From the NCBI RefSeq assembly GCF_037975245.1, contig NC_092580.1:14607001-14671000 (forward strand): 64,000 bases of DNA. The letters run 5' to 3'. Below the pieces are notes generated by a model, which was given only the letters and a program-made list of their open reading frames with translations, was not told the DNA's origin and made no database searches. How positions within the stretch are numbered: the stretch's first letter is position 1; every line of letters begins with the position of its first letter. This DNA is from Apostichopus japonicus (Eukaryota; Echinodermata; Holothuroidea; Aspidochirotida; Stichopodidae). The translations under genes were made by a program, and so were the position numbers. Shown in pieces: positions 10,977 to 22,795 of this stretch.

Positions 10977-13900
10977 TTACATGGGGTACCATCTGTGCTT
11001 GGTGGTGTAAAACATTTTACCCAATTCCTCTGGGCTTGGTCCTTCTCTCTCTTTCTTCCACTTTTCTGAAAGAAATTTCACCCGCAGCACCCCGTCGACA
11101 GCATCCTGATTCACGAAGAGAAACAAAGATTGGTCACAATTCTTTTTCACCTCAGTAGCATGGTACAGTAGACAAGAGTCTGAAAGCCATATCAAAATCA
11201 ACTTGTATCAACCATTCACTGACCAACTAGGCTGAATTGTTGATGATGAGCTGATTCCAATTTCACTCAATAACTTGTAATATTTAGTCTCTTTCTACTA
11301 AAGAGATATTAGGGCTTTTGAGATTTCTTTACATGCATGCCTTTATACTTAAATAAAATCTAAACATACTGTGTCACAAATCTTAGTGCATACATGACTG
11401 GCTTCCTTTCTGTAAAAAATGTTGACTTTCTTTTGATAGTGGCTTTTTCATAATTCTATGTCTACAATTTCCCACTTTTTATCTTACTGTAGTTGATATG
11501 GTTCATATATGTATTATATTAAACAATGAGTGATTGCTTCAGTCTTTGTTGCTTGTTTACTTTCTTGTGTTGTTCTCCTTCAAGTTGTTGTCATGAACTT
11601 ATCTCAATGTAAAGTTGGACATTAGCATGGTCACCCGTACAATACAACATAAACAAATATTGGAATTGTTTACTGTACCATCAACAGTAACTGCCATTCC
11701 ATAAAAATATGGAAAATTTAGAAACATGACGATTTCAAATTCTGAAGACACTCATTGTAGGAATAGGCAGCTCCCCTGATATCTTTGGGAATAGGGCAGG
11801 TCGGTTCTAAGCTTTCTATCATGTTAGATAAGTGAGACTGTGGCATTTATTTGCACCTGAATAATCCCAGGTCTAATGTTATTGAATGCTGGGCATCCTT
11901 TGAAAATCCTACATTTGAATAGTTCTACTTACCTTGGGTTTTGACGGATCTGGTCTAGGTATAGGCTGACAAAGAGCAAAACCAAAATGAAAAGAAAGAT
12001 ATAATATACAGAGAAAAGAGCAATCAAAATACTGGTAATGTCTGAAAACATTTGTCAACTTTTGGGCTATAAAGGAAGCATAACCCAACACCATACACCA
12101 GCATGACAGTTACAATTATGGTGAAAAGGTCCAACTCAAATTGGGATAAAATGTCTTGGCACCATCTGGGAGATGGTTGATCACTCAACTCATATTAAAC
12201 ATAAACAACTTTGCAGAGCTGTAAGCATCCTTTTCTTTTAGTTTTAATGGCTTGAAGTTCTTATTTAGTACATGTTTTAGATTCTTTGATAGAGATGTTT
12301 GTTGCAAACAAAGCATTCATCTTGCAGTATTACCTGAATAAACTTTCGCTTTATTTCCACAGTAACAACATAAGAAAGGGAACCAAAGGAACATAGCTTT
12401 CTCAGTTTTAAACTTTTCAAGGCATTGTCATATCAAGCATTCACAAAGAAATACAGCCCCTGTCATTTCCTTAAAACTTTGGTGCTTTGTATATGGAACT
12501 ATATCTATTTAATACAAGGTGTAGGAATAACTTGGGTTTGGTTTATCTGTCTTGCTCAGGCCAGACAAGATAGAAGTTAGGGTGTTACAGCCTCAGAGCT
12601 TGAGGTCAAATAGGGAGCCGGAACTACGATAGGCAACAAGAGTCCCCAGGGTAAAGATTTATATTTTCTTAAGGACAAATGAAGAGTGACTATACTACAT
12701 AGTTATCATACCCACTTTATATCTTGTTTTGTGGTTTTGGGTAATCTTTTACAGCAAATTTCTAGCAGACTTGTAAGAATGTTTAAAAGAAGTGAAATAC
12801 CTGAATATCCCATACAATAATGCATACCTAGAAATCTCAATTTTTGGTAAATTTTGGCAGGCAAAATATTCAAACCTGCTACTGTAGACACTGAATAGAA
12901 ATGACATAACATAATTTACAAAATATAATTACCCACCTTTGTGTTTTCATATGCAAATGGATTAGTGGGATGGTAACACACTATAGACTGCTTATCAGAT
13001 GTTTCACACACTTTTGGAGAGCTGTTGAAAGTAACAAAATTGATAGGAAAATTGTTAAAATAAATTCTTTTACTTTTCTCAACTTAAACTTTGTAAATCT
13101 TTATACTGTACGGGCATTAACTGGATTGGACAAAAAGTCATCATTGTTTCTTATTTTCTAGTAATATGAAAGGTCAATGACCTGCCTTACTGTACTTGTA
13201 TCGTACCCAATACAATCATGCCAATACACTGTAAAGTATTTTACCTGTGAGATGACAAAGTCCTTGATGTGATCCTACCTAAAGATATCTTCCATGCTGC
13301 AGAAATTGGAGCTAGAAGGAAGAAAATTTAAGATTAATGAAAAACAAGAAGCTACAGTTTCTCCAAAAAGTTTGATCATATAATATATTGTCCTCACCTC
13401 CCCAAACCCCCACCTTGAAGCATGATAAAAGTAACTCTGAACTTTATATCTACTAACGTACTGTAACTGCATATTTAAAACATCTGAAAATTCATTTTCT
13501 TCCTACACCACACTGAACACATGCACAAATGACCTAGCTTACATTTTTACAACTTTAGGCTTGGCAGAAACCATGCACAAATGCTTATATATATGGCATC
13601 TCTTCATTTAAGAACATATGATTGATTTATTTGGCAGATTTAGCCAGAAACACTTTAGTAGTGTACCTTGTCAACAAACATCAACTAGGCTAGTACTGAT
13701 ATCAGTGAGCAGTTCATTTTTTTTTTTTTTCAAAGCATTTTTTTTTTTAAATTCCCCTTAAGCATAGGTTAAACAGTCATCAGGTAATTGTGTGGGCCAT
13801 ATCCTCTGTATCAAGAGATTGACAGTAGAAACTTGACAATTTAAGATAGGCATAATGATGAAATTGCAAGATTTCACTTAACCCCTGTAACTGCCTCACA

Positions 13901-15286
13901 TGCACTCCTAATGTAGCATATAGATGGTGCAGGAAACAGCCTATAATGTTATGGGTGTTATAGCCTAACTGGTTGACACTATTGACAATAGAAGCTCCTG
14001 TGTGGTGTCTTTTTTCTTTCTTTAAAGAAGATTTTTAAAGAAGTTTTATTGTGATTGTATAGGCTATTGAGTTGGAAACGATATGGTGTAGGGTATGTCT
14101 AACTTTGGGCAGGTTAGGCTGAATTACTAGGGCTGACAACAAGCCAACATTTCATGCCATTTTCAATGGCATGAAATTTCTCAGCACTCTATAACCTCAA
14201 ATTTATTCTCATTCTCAACATGCAATTGCAAGCGCGCCATGCTTATTCACACAACAGTTTGGTAATAGCTACAACCAAAAACTATACCCTATGCCAATCA
14301 TGCGTTGGGAGAACCTGTATCTGATTACACTTGAGGTTTGGTATAACAAACATATGAAGGTGATTTTGGTCTAGGCCTACATGTATCCGTGAATAGGCTA
14401 GGTCGGTTTCAGTTGTTTTCCGCATACGTTACTTTCCGCTGAAAAAATTCTCTGCGGAAAACACCTTTTTTTTCACCTTCCTGTATACTATATTTTCCGC
14501 ATATTTTAGGATACCAAATTCAGGCAGGATGATTAAAATAACATGAGAAAGTATCAAAGAACGTCGATAAAGGTTGGATAGACTGAGTTCATGTCAGAAA
14601 AGTTAAGCTGCTTATAATACAGAGGAGGCTTGGGGTGTGTAATTAGGGATTATTAAAGAAGTATGTGGTGGTCGGCCGATAAAAGGGCAAAGGGACACCC
14701 GCGTTATGAAGGATTGACTATCTAATAAAGTATTAAAACTGCGGTCCGCGTAATGATAGTTTAAAAAAAAAATTGTAAAAGGCGGTATCTTTGATTTTTG
14801 CTGGAAATGGCTGTATAAGTAAGGGCTGTTTTAATAGTCGAACACGCATTTTGCACCACCTTTCTTACGAATTACATCTAAAATCATGGCCGATTTATCC
14901 TGTTACAGTTAAATCCTATCTTCTCCACCTTCCTAAATCATTCCATGTGCCAATTCAGTAAGTCATTCTGTCCCTCAAAAAAAAAAAAACGTTACTTTCC
15001 GCTGAAAAAAAAAGTTGTTTTCCGCTGACAAATTTGTTTGCGGAAAACACCGTTTTGTTTCAGCGGAAAGTAACGTGTGCGGAAAACAACGGTACCCGGC
15101 TAGGTCTAATTACACGAGAATCGTTTCACTGTAATTACTCTGGCCTCGATAGTCCCCATACTTTATTTATGCTGCAACCAAGATTGAAGAAGTTTTAAAA
15201 ACAAAGATATTGACCGACGTAGTGCTTTCAAATTTACCTTGATTGGAGTTCCTAAAGAGACAAAACAGAAACGATCGAGAAATCAT
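10977..15286 (-). CDS. MRPL42: Mitochondrial ribosomal protein L42 (5 exons)
   Basis: Minus-strand exons in reading order: 15286-15238, 13296-13245, 13021-12937, 11965-11933 and 11105-10977. All borders are GT-AG and the phases agree, giving 115 residues. The start MISRSFLFCLFRNSNQ and the following Arg/Ser-rich exon look like a mitochondrial targeting sequence. The middle reads SIVCYHPTNPFAYENTK and PIPRPDP, and the C-terminal exon ends EELGKMFYTTKHRWYPM. These match the MRPL42 signature (CYHPS...HTKPIPRPDP...KMFFTTKHRWYP in human). MRPL42 is a mitoribosomal large-subunit protein of 142 residues in human. The final codons ATG TAA overlap a strong 5' splice site (AT/GTAAGT), so an extra 3' exon is possible. 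Intron 1 holds a long-TIR MITE. Confidence 0.93.
14405..15097. mobile_element. Long-TIR MITE in MRPL42 intron 1
   Basis: Inverted arms of about 40 bp lie at 14405-14444 and 15058-15097. The matching core is GTTGTTTTCCGCATACGTTA on the left against GTTGTTTTCCGCACACGTTA on the reversed right arm, and it continues through CTTTCCGCTGAAA. More copies of TTTTCCGC lie just inside both arms, forming subterminal repeats. The nine bases GGCTAGGTC flank the unit at 14396-14404 and 15098-15106, which would suit a Mutator-like (9 bp) or Merlin-like (8-9 bp) element. The outermost seven bases of the arms match poorly, so the exact ends are uncertain. No transposase frame is present, so it is non-autonomous. 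Confidence 0.8.
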
Positions 15287-15718
15287 TTTGCCTCGTACAT
15301 GCCAAGGTACTGTACTGTACCATGCAATGAGAAACAAAATAATGGGATTTTTGTGCGGGGACCCACGGAAGTATATATACTTCCATACCCAACTCTGCCT
15401 TGTGTAAGACCCACACTGAATAATCGCTGTTCAATACATCCACTTTCTATGATTAAGCTATATCATATCGAACTCTGAAATAATTCAATTTTTCGAAGGG
15501 GGCGGGGCGGGTATTCTAATGTATGCTTAATGAACATTAAACGCAGAGATTCACCGAGGAAGAAAATGACATGCATATTTGAAATTTCCTTGATGAAAAA
15601 ATATGGGAACATACTGGCGACAGCATATACCACTAGGTGCATTATTTCAATGCAAAATTAGAACAAACAGCAAATTTATCTTTCAGTAAGAGGGAACTAC
15701 ATGTCACAGCATGGTCAC

Positions 15719-15909
15719 CAGGGCTCGAATTTCGTAATTTCTAGTGCAGGCCAGTTTGGCCTCAGGACAGGTTATTTACTGTTGTGCATATGAGCATATT
15801 GACCAGGGCACCAAGGCCAGTTACCAGGGCCAGTGAATAGGGCACCAAGGCCAACTCCAAGGGCACTGAGGCCAGTGGCCTCACTGACCTTGGCTTATTT
15901 CGAGCCCTG
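15719..15909. mobile_element. hAT-type MITE, 191 bp
   Basis: The element begins CAGGGCTCGAATTTCG and ends with the reverse complement of CAGGGCTCGAAATAAG, giving a 12-bp terminal inverted repeat of the common metazoan hAT type. A perfect 8-bp target duplication ATGGTCAC lies at 15711-15718 and 15910-15917. The interior has four or five copies of a GGGCACCAAGGCCA-like unit. It encodes nothing and lies between the divergent MRPL42 and ASB starts. Confidence 0.92.
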
Positions 15910-16570
15910 ATGGTCACAATCACTATTAATGGTGTGCTAAGTTACTGTATAGTAATATATAACACAAAGTTATTACATCGTCGGGTGCATGTGGTCTGAT
16001 TGAGCACCCCCCCCCCCTTCCTTTTTGTTTTTATAGAAGAGTTGATTACAAATCAGATGGTCCTCAGTATACGGAATTTGCATAACTCGACTCGGCTAGA
16101 TGGAGGAAATTACAATAGCAAAGGACTGAATAGGGAATGCCCATAGTATTGGATAGGCGTATATCTACATGCCAACTACATGTAGGTGCCATGGGTGGTC
16201 TACATCTTCCCGCAGTATGAAACTGCTAACCTTTTTTCGGGAATGTCATTAAAATGGCAACACCCACTGAACTGACCCTGTTGTGTGTTTGCGCTGTTAT
16301 CATCATTCTGTTTGAGGATAAAAACATTAACTGAATAAGGAAAAACATCAAAAAAATGAGGCACATGCTTTGGTTGAGAGCACTTTAGTTTTGTGACAGA
16401 GCAAACATATGGGCGTCTTTTGGCGTTCCAAACTTTTACAGTTCCAGTTTTTTGCAATGTTCGTAATCTACGTCCGTATACTTACACGAAAGAGTAAGTT
16501 TATCTCACTGTCCGCGTTCAAGCGTACCTAGTTTATTCCCATTGCTTTGTTAGTTTGTTTCTTTGTCCAA

Positions 16571-16576
16571 ATGTAA
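16571..16576 (+). promoter_or_regulatory. Minimal AUG-stop upstream ORF abutting the ASB start
   Basis: The six bases directly before the proposed ASB start codon at 16577 read ATG TAA. If the transcript begins upstream of 16571, this is a start-stop element, the shortest possible uORF, in frame with and touching the main ATG. Such elements are known to hold back or stall initiating ribosomes. The transcription start is unknown, so the function is inferred. Confidence 0.4.
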
Positions 16577-19500
16577 ATGGCCCAAGCCAAGCAATTACCG
16601 GCGAACGAAAGAAGTAAGTTGCCATTCTTTTACTAAAACGTTACCTTTTGTACAGTTTGGTGGTCGACCCTAAGTAAGAAGCTGCGGCTTGTTTTGGCTT
16701 AGGCCAATATATAAGCCGTTGTAAAGTTAGTAGGCGTGTTGTAGTGTCTCTTCTTTCCACACAAATGTTACAAATAAACGTGTTCATAAATCATGATGAC
16801 CAACTTTTCGCATCCAGATCGGCATCATACAAGAGGTAAGTTAAGTGGAATGTAACTCTAACCCAGCAAGTGTAAATACTTTGGTACATCAACTAGCAAG
16901 AAGAAGTAGGTACGCAATGGTTTACTGTTGTACACACCTGTCAGCTGCTCGATGTAAACAAACATATTTCAAGGTCATTCCAAGATTTGCCTGCAGACAT
17001 GCATATTCGTGGGACAAAGGGTTGTTTTTGTTGTGTGTGCACAAAAGCCTCTAGTAAGTAGATAAAGAATGGAAGTTCAAAGTGAAAGAAGTGTTGAAGT
17101 CTAAATTTCTTTGCTAAAGGAATAATAGCAAGGTCTGTAGGATAATGAATATTCAGAATATTTGCAAAACAACTTTGTCATAGGCTTCAGGAGCAAATTT
17201 GTAAAAGCAGCCTAATTTTATTCCACATGATGCCTGGACTAAAGAACTGTCTACACTAGGATAGATCAAAGGAATTGGATCATATTTAAACAATTGTAGG
17301 TTTTGTGTAATTATAGCTTCTGCTCAACCAATTGCAATGGTGAATGGTGAGTATATTCATTCTTGAGCGATAAACTAATTCTTTCATACTGTTTTAAAGT
17401 TACTGTTTGTCATTGAAAAACCTTCATGGGAGAGGGAAGTGTAGCTATGTCAGAAGGCCTAATCTTTCAAACTTACCAGGATCTACAAGGTAGACTAATA
17501 GCTAGGAAAGAAAATCTCGCTACTCACATAATTCATGATATACAGTAGGCCATCAGACAGTATGATGTCATTTAAAAGTTAGTAATAATCATCGTCAAAT
17601 CCCTTTTAAGCTGAAAGCTGTATCCATGCCTATTTGTAAGATGACATTCATTTTGCAAATTATGACAACTGCAACTGGTTTACTCTCGCGTGCCAACATT
17701 CTCTGTGAAGATTATTGAATAGATGTGCAGTGTATTCTGACCAAAGTATCTAGTACCATCATCAGTACAAAGCAGAGACTGCATTAGTGTCTTTCAGACA
17801 TTGTTGTTTCTTAAAAATGGTTAAATTATGTCTTGGCATACCACAGTTGCTTTGTAAAGTAACTTTCTGTTGGTAATTTAAGTACTTTATTTTAATTTTT
17901 TGCTGGATGTTATAGATTTCTAATTTCTTATGAAAGTACTGTGGTCATTGTAATATTTTGATGTTTTTGTTAAATAATTGTTTGTGAAACCAGCATGAGA
18001 AAGAGTTACTTTCCCTTTTAGAAAGCCTAACAGGGTTACATACTTTGTTATATCATACCCATCTATTGTATGCTTTGCAGGACGGGACACAAGCTCATTG
18101 ACTCAGCTTCATTTTGCTGCCGCCCAGGGTCAGTTGCTGGTTCTACACAGCCTGATTAAGAATGGTGCTTCGGTTGATGTCAGGTCCTGCGATGGGTACA
18201 CGCCTCTTCACGAAGCTTGCGCTGGTGGTCATACATACTGTGCAAAGAATCTGATCAAGGCCGGAGCAAATGTGAGATTATATGAATGAGAAGTCTAAGT
18301 TGAGGGAGACATTGTACAAACTATAAACTGATTACTTCAACTGTCAATTGGTTACTTCTGCTCCTTCTGCTTCTTCTCTAAGAACTAGTCTGTGCCTTCC
18401 CTTTGCTTTGAGCAGTCAAAAGAAACCTTGGCTCCACAAAAATTGATGGTTATTTACCGCAAGCAGGACAGAGTTTTAAAGGTCTTCATATTGTCCAAAA
18501 CAACCAAATTTCTGTTCCAGTTCAAAACCAGCTTTGAAAGTCATCCAACAAATGACAAATTGTTGACATCAAATTCAGATTTCATTGTTAATCATTTCAT
18601 TGTCTAAAAATACAGATACATTGATATCACCCTCCATCAACTTAGAAATACTGAAATAAAACAAGAAATATTTTGTGAAGGCATATTTTGCAATATTTCA
18701 TTTTGTGACTAATGATTTTCAGATGACCAGGGTATTTTCTTTCTACATTAATAATATTGTATATTTAAAAGAACTTACTGAGGCAGTACATTTATGGATA
18801 TATAATAAATTATGTTTAACATTACTGCAGCTACAATGGCAAATCTGTTTTATTGTCGTTGAAAATATAGACCATGCCGTCATTCCATTTCCTCATGTAC
18901 TTAATGTAGGTAAATGCAACAAGTTGTTTTTGGACGACACCCCTTCACTTTGCTGCAAGTTCAGGGTCTGTTGACTGTGTGCAACTCCTTCTAGAATCAG
19001 GTGCTAGGGTCAAATCAGAGGACTCCACCATCACCCCTCTCCATTATGCAGTCATAAAAGGTTTGGTACTCTCTGTTTTTATTGTTCATTATGATAGGTT
19101 TAAGCCACTTCAAAGGTAAACATTAAATGTTTTGATTTTCATGTGAAAACAGCAGCTTAAAGGAAGTGCAGGAAATTTTTGGGCATGTTGTGTTTGAGCT
19201 TTGATAAAATCTATACAAACCAAAGAGACATAACTGTTTGTTGATTGATAATTGCTTTCAAGTATTTCTCATAAACTCCATAGCTATTTTCTCAGTTGAA
19301 TTGTTAATTGGGTTGAGCTCAAGGGTCAAAATAACTTCAGTCATTATGGATACATGGAAAAGGTTTTTGATTCTCCTCTGTCAGTTGATGAAGACAGATG
19401 AAAGCAAATTACAAGTTACATCAGCGTTACCAGATGGTTTGTAGGCGGAGACAATTTGTCAACACTGAATTGTAAACGGGCCTCTGTCCGAAAATGTATG

Positions 19501-22500
19501 ATTATGGGTACGATGTGACATATCATTGTGTACATTCAACCATATATTAACTGGCAGCTGTACACATGTATGAAGACCATGAAATTTGACAAGTTAATGT
19601 CATGCAAGCTCTGAGGAAATGAACAAAGAAGGCTGCATAAATTTCTAGTGGAGAGGTTATTTTATATATTGTCATACTCTCCTGTCTCAAAAGCCTTGTA
19701 AACATTATACTCTAGAAGTTGGAATCCAGTCTATAATCATTGGTATACTTTGACACAACAGATAGGGACATAACCTACATAGGTTGTCAGAGTTAAAGAA
19801 CAAGTTTACATTTTTTAGCAGTAGGGTTACATCATCATGAGTACCAGTACAAGAAGAATTCCCTCTTGTTATGAGTACCAGTACATAACTCTAAGTGTGA
19901 GTACAAGCACATAGTCATCAGTATCACAGTCAGATTTCAAAATGTCCAGAATTCAAGTAAGAGTAGAAATCCAGGAGGGTGTGTACACAGCAACTATGCT
20001 AAAATATGTGCAAAGACTCAATACAAGTCTGTTTAAAAAATATAAAAAAGTGATGAAAGAGAATTTTTGTGGCAATTGGATAGAAATATCCAAACCTTTC
20101 ACCTGGATACTTTCTTACAGCTTGATGTATGTCAGGAAAACAGCAGACTAATATTGGTAGATTTGTTTAAGTATTAGGAGCTACTTGCATTGTGCAGCAA
20201 CGATATTATTGTTTCCAGTTGATTTAGTTGTGTTACACTCTTGTTAACAAGTACAATGTGTTCCATATGATTCTTCTCTGACGCAAGCGAGGGTTTAGTG
20301 AGCCTTTACCATAGCCTAATCACAATATTATGTACAGGTCTACATAATGATACTCGAGTTCCTGGCAGTGTAACCGGAATGTTTTCTTTCGTCTCGTAGA
20401 TAATTATTTTCACATTTTCTCCACAGGTAACCTAGAGTGCACTAAATTATTAACAGAAGCCAAATGTTCTCTAACTCAAATGGATTCTTACTATGGGACT
20501 TGTCTTCATGCCGCAATAATGGCCAACCAGTCAGACTGTAGTCAGCATCTCCTTGAAATAGGTAATTTAAAAAAAAAAAGAGAATCATGTTTCTAGAATG
20601 TGATGACTCAAAAGAAGAAGATGTTCATTCTTGTTTAGATATAAGTTACTGTACTTCACATACTTCACTGCTTGGCCCAGTAGAGCTCACATTACTACAA
20701 CAGAACCCGATATTTAATGCTTTTTTCAACTGTCTGTCTGAAACATGTATTGCCAGATCAAATAAAATCAAACCCTCTGAGGTTACCACAAGAGCAATAG
20801 GTTTGTCTAGAAGCATTTCAAACTTCTATTGTATGTTGATATTACTGGAATAAAACTTTGGAGTACTTTTAAATAATAATCTGAAATATTCTATTTGTTT
20901 TGGACAACAAAAGACTTCTCAAGAAAATAACCATCTGTTGTGATGTTAATACAATAAACTTATAAAATGCTTTGTGCAGAATTGTATTTCAAATAATAGA
21001 GAAGTTGCAATTAAAAACATTACAGCCCTAATTTAATGAGTGAAGTTATATTGTTCTGTACATTGTGATGTCAGAGAAAGACCTGTGAAGTGTGCTAAAT
21101 GATTCCACAACACCAAGAAGTCATTGAGGTCTTTCTACATCATACATCATATTTGACTTATTTTCTTGAATCATTAATTTGAATAATTCATATGATCCAA
21201 ATTAACTGATCTGTTTATGGATGAACACATCATCTCTTGGTACATTCATTTACCCTGAAAACAAGATCTGTCTGGAACAGTTTGGTATACCTGTTGTTTA
21301 TTTCTGAGCAATAGCCTAGCCTAGCCTTGATCATGTTTTTTGTTACTATCTGAACAATCAAAGGTAAACAAGTAGAGTTTGATAATGGAACACCGTTTTC
21401 TTTGCATTGCAGGTGCTAACCCGAATACCCCTCGGCCGAGGGATCTCCAAACACCTCTTCATGCTGCTGCTAGTAATGATAATAAAGAGATAGTTGAAAT
21501 ACTTCTCACTTATGGAGCTAATCCACATCTCAGGGATAGAAATGGAGAGAAGGCAATTGACCTAGCAACAGCCAATCAAGTCACAGCTCAGGTTTTACAA
21601 GAATTTATGAGTAAGTGATAGCACACAGTATAACTATAAAAGTAACTTTAAAACGATCGTTAAGACACACAATTCATCTCAGAAGCCATCCAACATTTTC
21701 CAGCCACACCACCATTGAAACGTCTCCCCCTTAACATCCATCTAGCCTCCGAGTCCTTTCATCCAGCACCAGACCATTCTATGAAGCCAGCCACCACTCA
21801 TTGCCTCCCTTGAAAATGCTACTTTTGAAATTGCTTCTCTTCTTTGTCAGGCCCTCAAAGTTCACATTTTCATACTCTCCAAAGAACAGTCCTCAAACCT
21901 TGGAATCTCATTGTTTCCAGTCAGGGGCTTTTGCCCCTGGCTTGCTGAAGCCTCTTACGGCCGAAACAGCATATCACGAGACATATCGTATTGTGAATGT
22001 TGATGGTTAAGAGCAATAGCAAATACAAATTATCTTGTGCTTATTATGTTATCCTTAAATAAACATCTACTGGAAGGAAGGCTATTCAAATCTCCAGACA
22101 GGATTAAGAATAATGTAGTAAATAGACTTCTTAGGGATAACACAAACCAGTGTGAATGCAGCTGTGAAGTTGTTCCATACAATAGCATGGAAAACCTTTC
22201 CTTGCTTCAAACTTCAAACCTGCTATCTATCATCATATCAGCGCCTTTGTGGGTGGTAAATGGTCATAAGTTGTTATACATTGTAATACAATCTGTAACA
22301 ACTTATGTATTGGTTACTGTTTAAGACGATCATTTGAAACATGTCGAGGAGTATATGATATGGTAGGCCTCCAGTGGCCATTTTGTATCAAGAAAGCTAT
22401 TTGTTGGAATTCACAACCCAAGCTGTTTTGAGTACGACCTAAAATGAGAAGGTGTAGTAGAATATTACTGTGTAACGCAAACTGTTAAAGTTTGTCATAT

Positions 22501-22795
22501 ATGTGAACAATGTTATAGAAATTGCTCCCATGAGAGAATTTTTTTGGTCCTTCAACTTTAATGGTGTAAACCAGACACCATTTTAACCACATAACTCACT
22601 GTTGTGTTATGACCTTTCTCTCTCTTAAAAAGAAATGAATTTTTTCCCTTTTATCTTCCAGTAAATACAGAAAAACTTTCCAGTTTATGCAGACATTCCA
22701 TACGTACCAGTCTTGGAAAAGATGCCAATAGTTCAGTTTGTTCACTGCCTCTACCAGATTTACTCAAAGATTATCTCTGTTACAAATCTCCTTGA
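16577..22795 (+). CDS. Ankyrin repeat and SOCS box (ASB) protein, 8 exons
   Basis: Exons 16577-16613, 16818-16835 (18-nt microexon), 17317-17346, 18081-18271, 18910-19060, 20427-20561, 21413-21610 and 22662-22795; all are GT-AG and in phase, giving 297 residues. From about residue 32 there are six ankyrin repeats and a partial seventh, for example SLTQLHFAAAQGQ, YTPLHEACAGGH, TTPLHFAASSGS, ITPLHYAVIKG and QTPLHAAASND. The last exon is a SOCS box: LSSLCRHSIRTSLG, then LPLPDLLKDYL and a stop at 22793-22795. ASB proteins bridge Elongin B/C and Cullin-5 (LPLP is the Cul5-box motif) to substrates bound by the ankyrin stack. Layout and length resemble ASB13/ASB11/ASB9, but the orthologue is unresolved. 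The first three small exons are supported only by phase and splice sites. Confidence 0.9.
19830..19925 (+). repeat. GAGTAC-type minisatellite in ASB intron 5
   Basis: Imperfect repeats of ATGAGTACCAGTACA and GTGAGTACAAGCACA occur at about 19838-19920. A related cluster (GATGAGTACACC, GTGAGTACAAGG, ACGAGTACAAGT) lies at about 22820-22863, immediately after the ASB stop codon. No gene content was seen. Confidence 0.5.

Larger units (their letters stand above)
15287..16576. promoter_or_regulatory. Head-to-head intergenic region, MRPL42 / ASB
   Basis: The start codons of MRPL42 (minus) and the ASB gene (plus) are 1.29 kb apart and diverge, so both promoters should lie here. I see no convincing TATA box. 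The interval also contains a 191-bp hAT MITE (15719-15909) and a poly-C run near 16007-16018. A shared bidirectional promoter is possible but not shown by sequence alone. Confidence 0.45.

Noticed and set aside
15252-15443. 63-codon minus-strand ORF overlapping MRPL42 exon 1
   Set aside because: Different frame from the MRPL42 start, with no similarity; the MISRSFLF frame joins in phase to the following exons.
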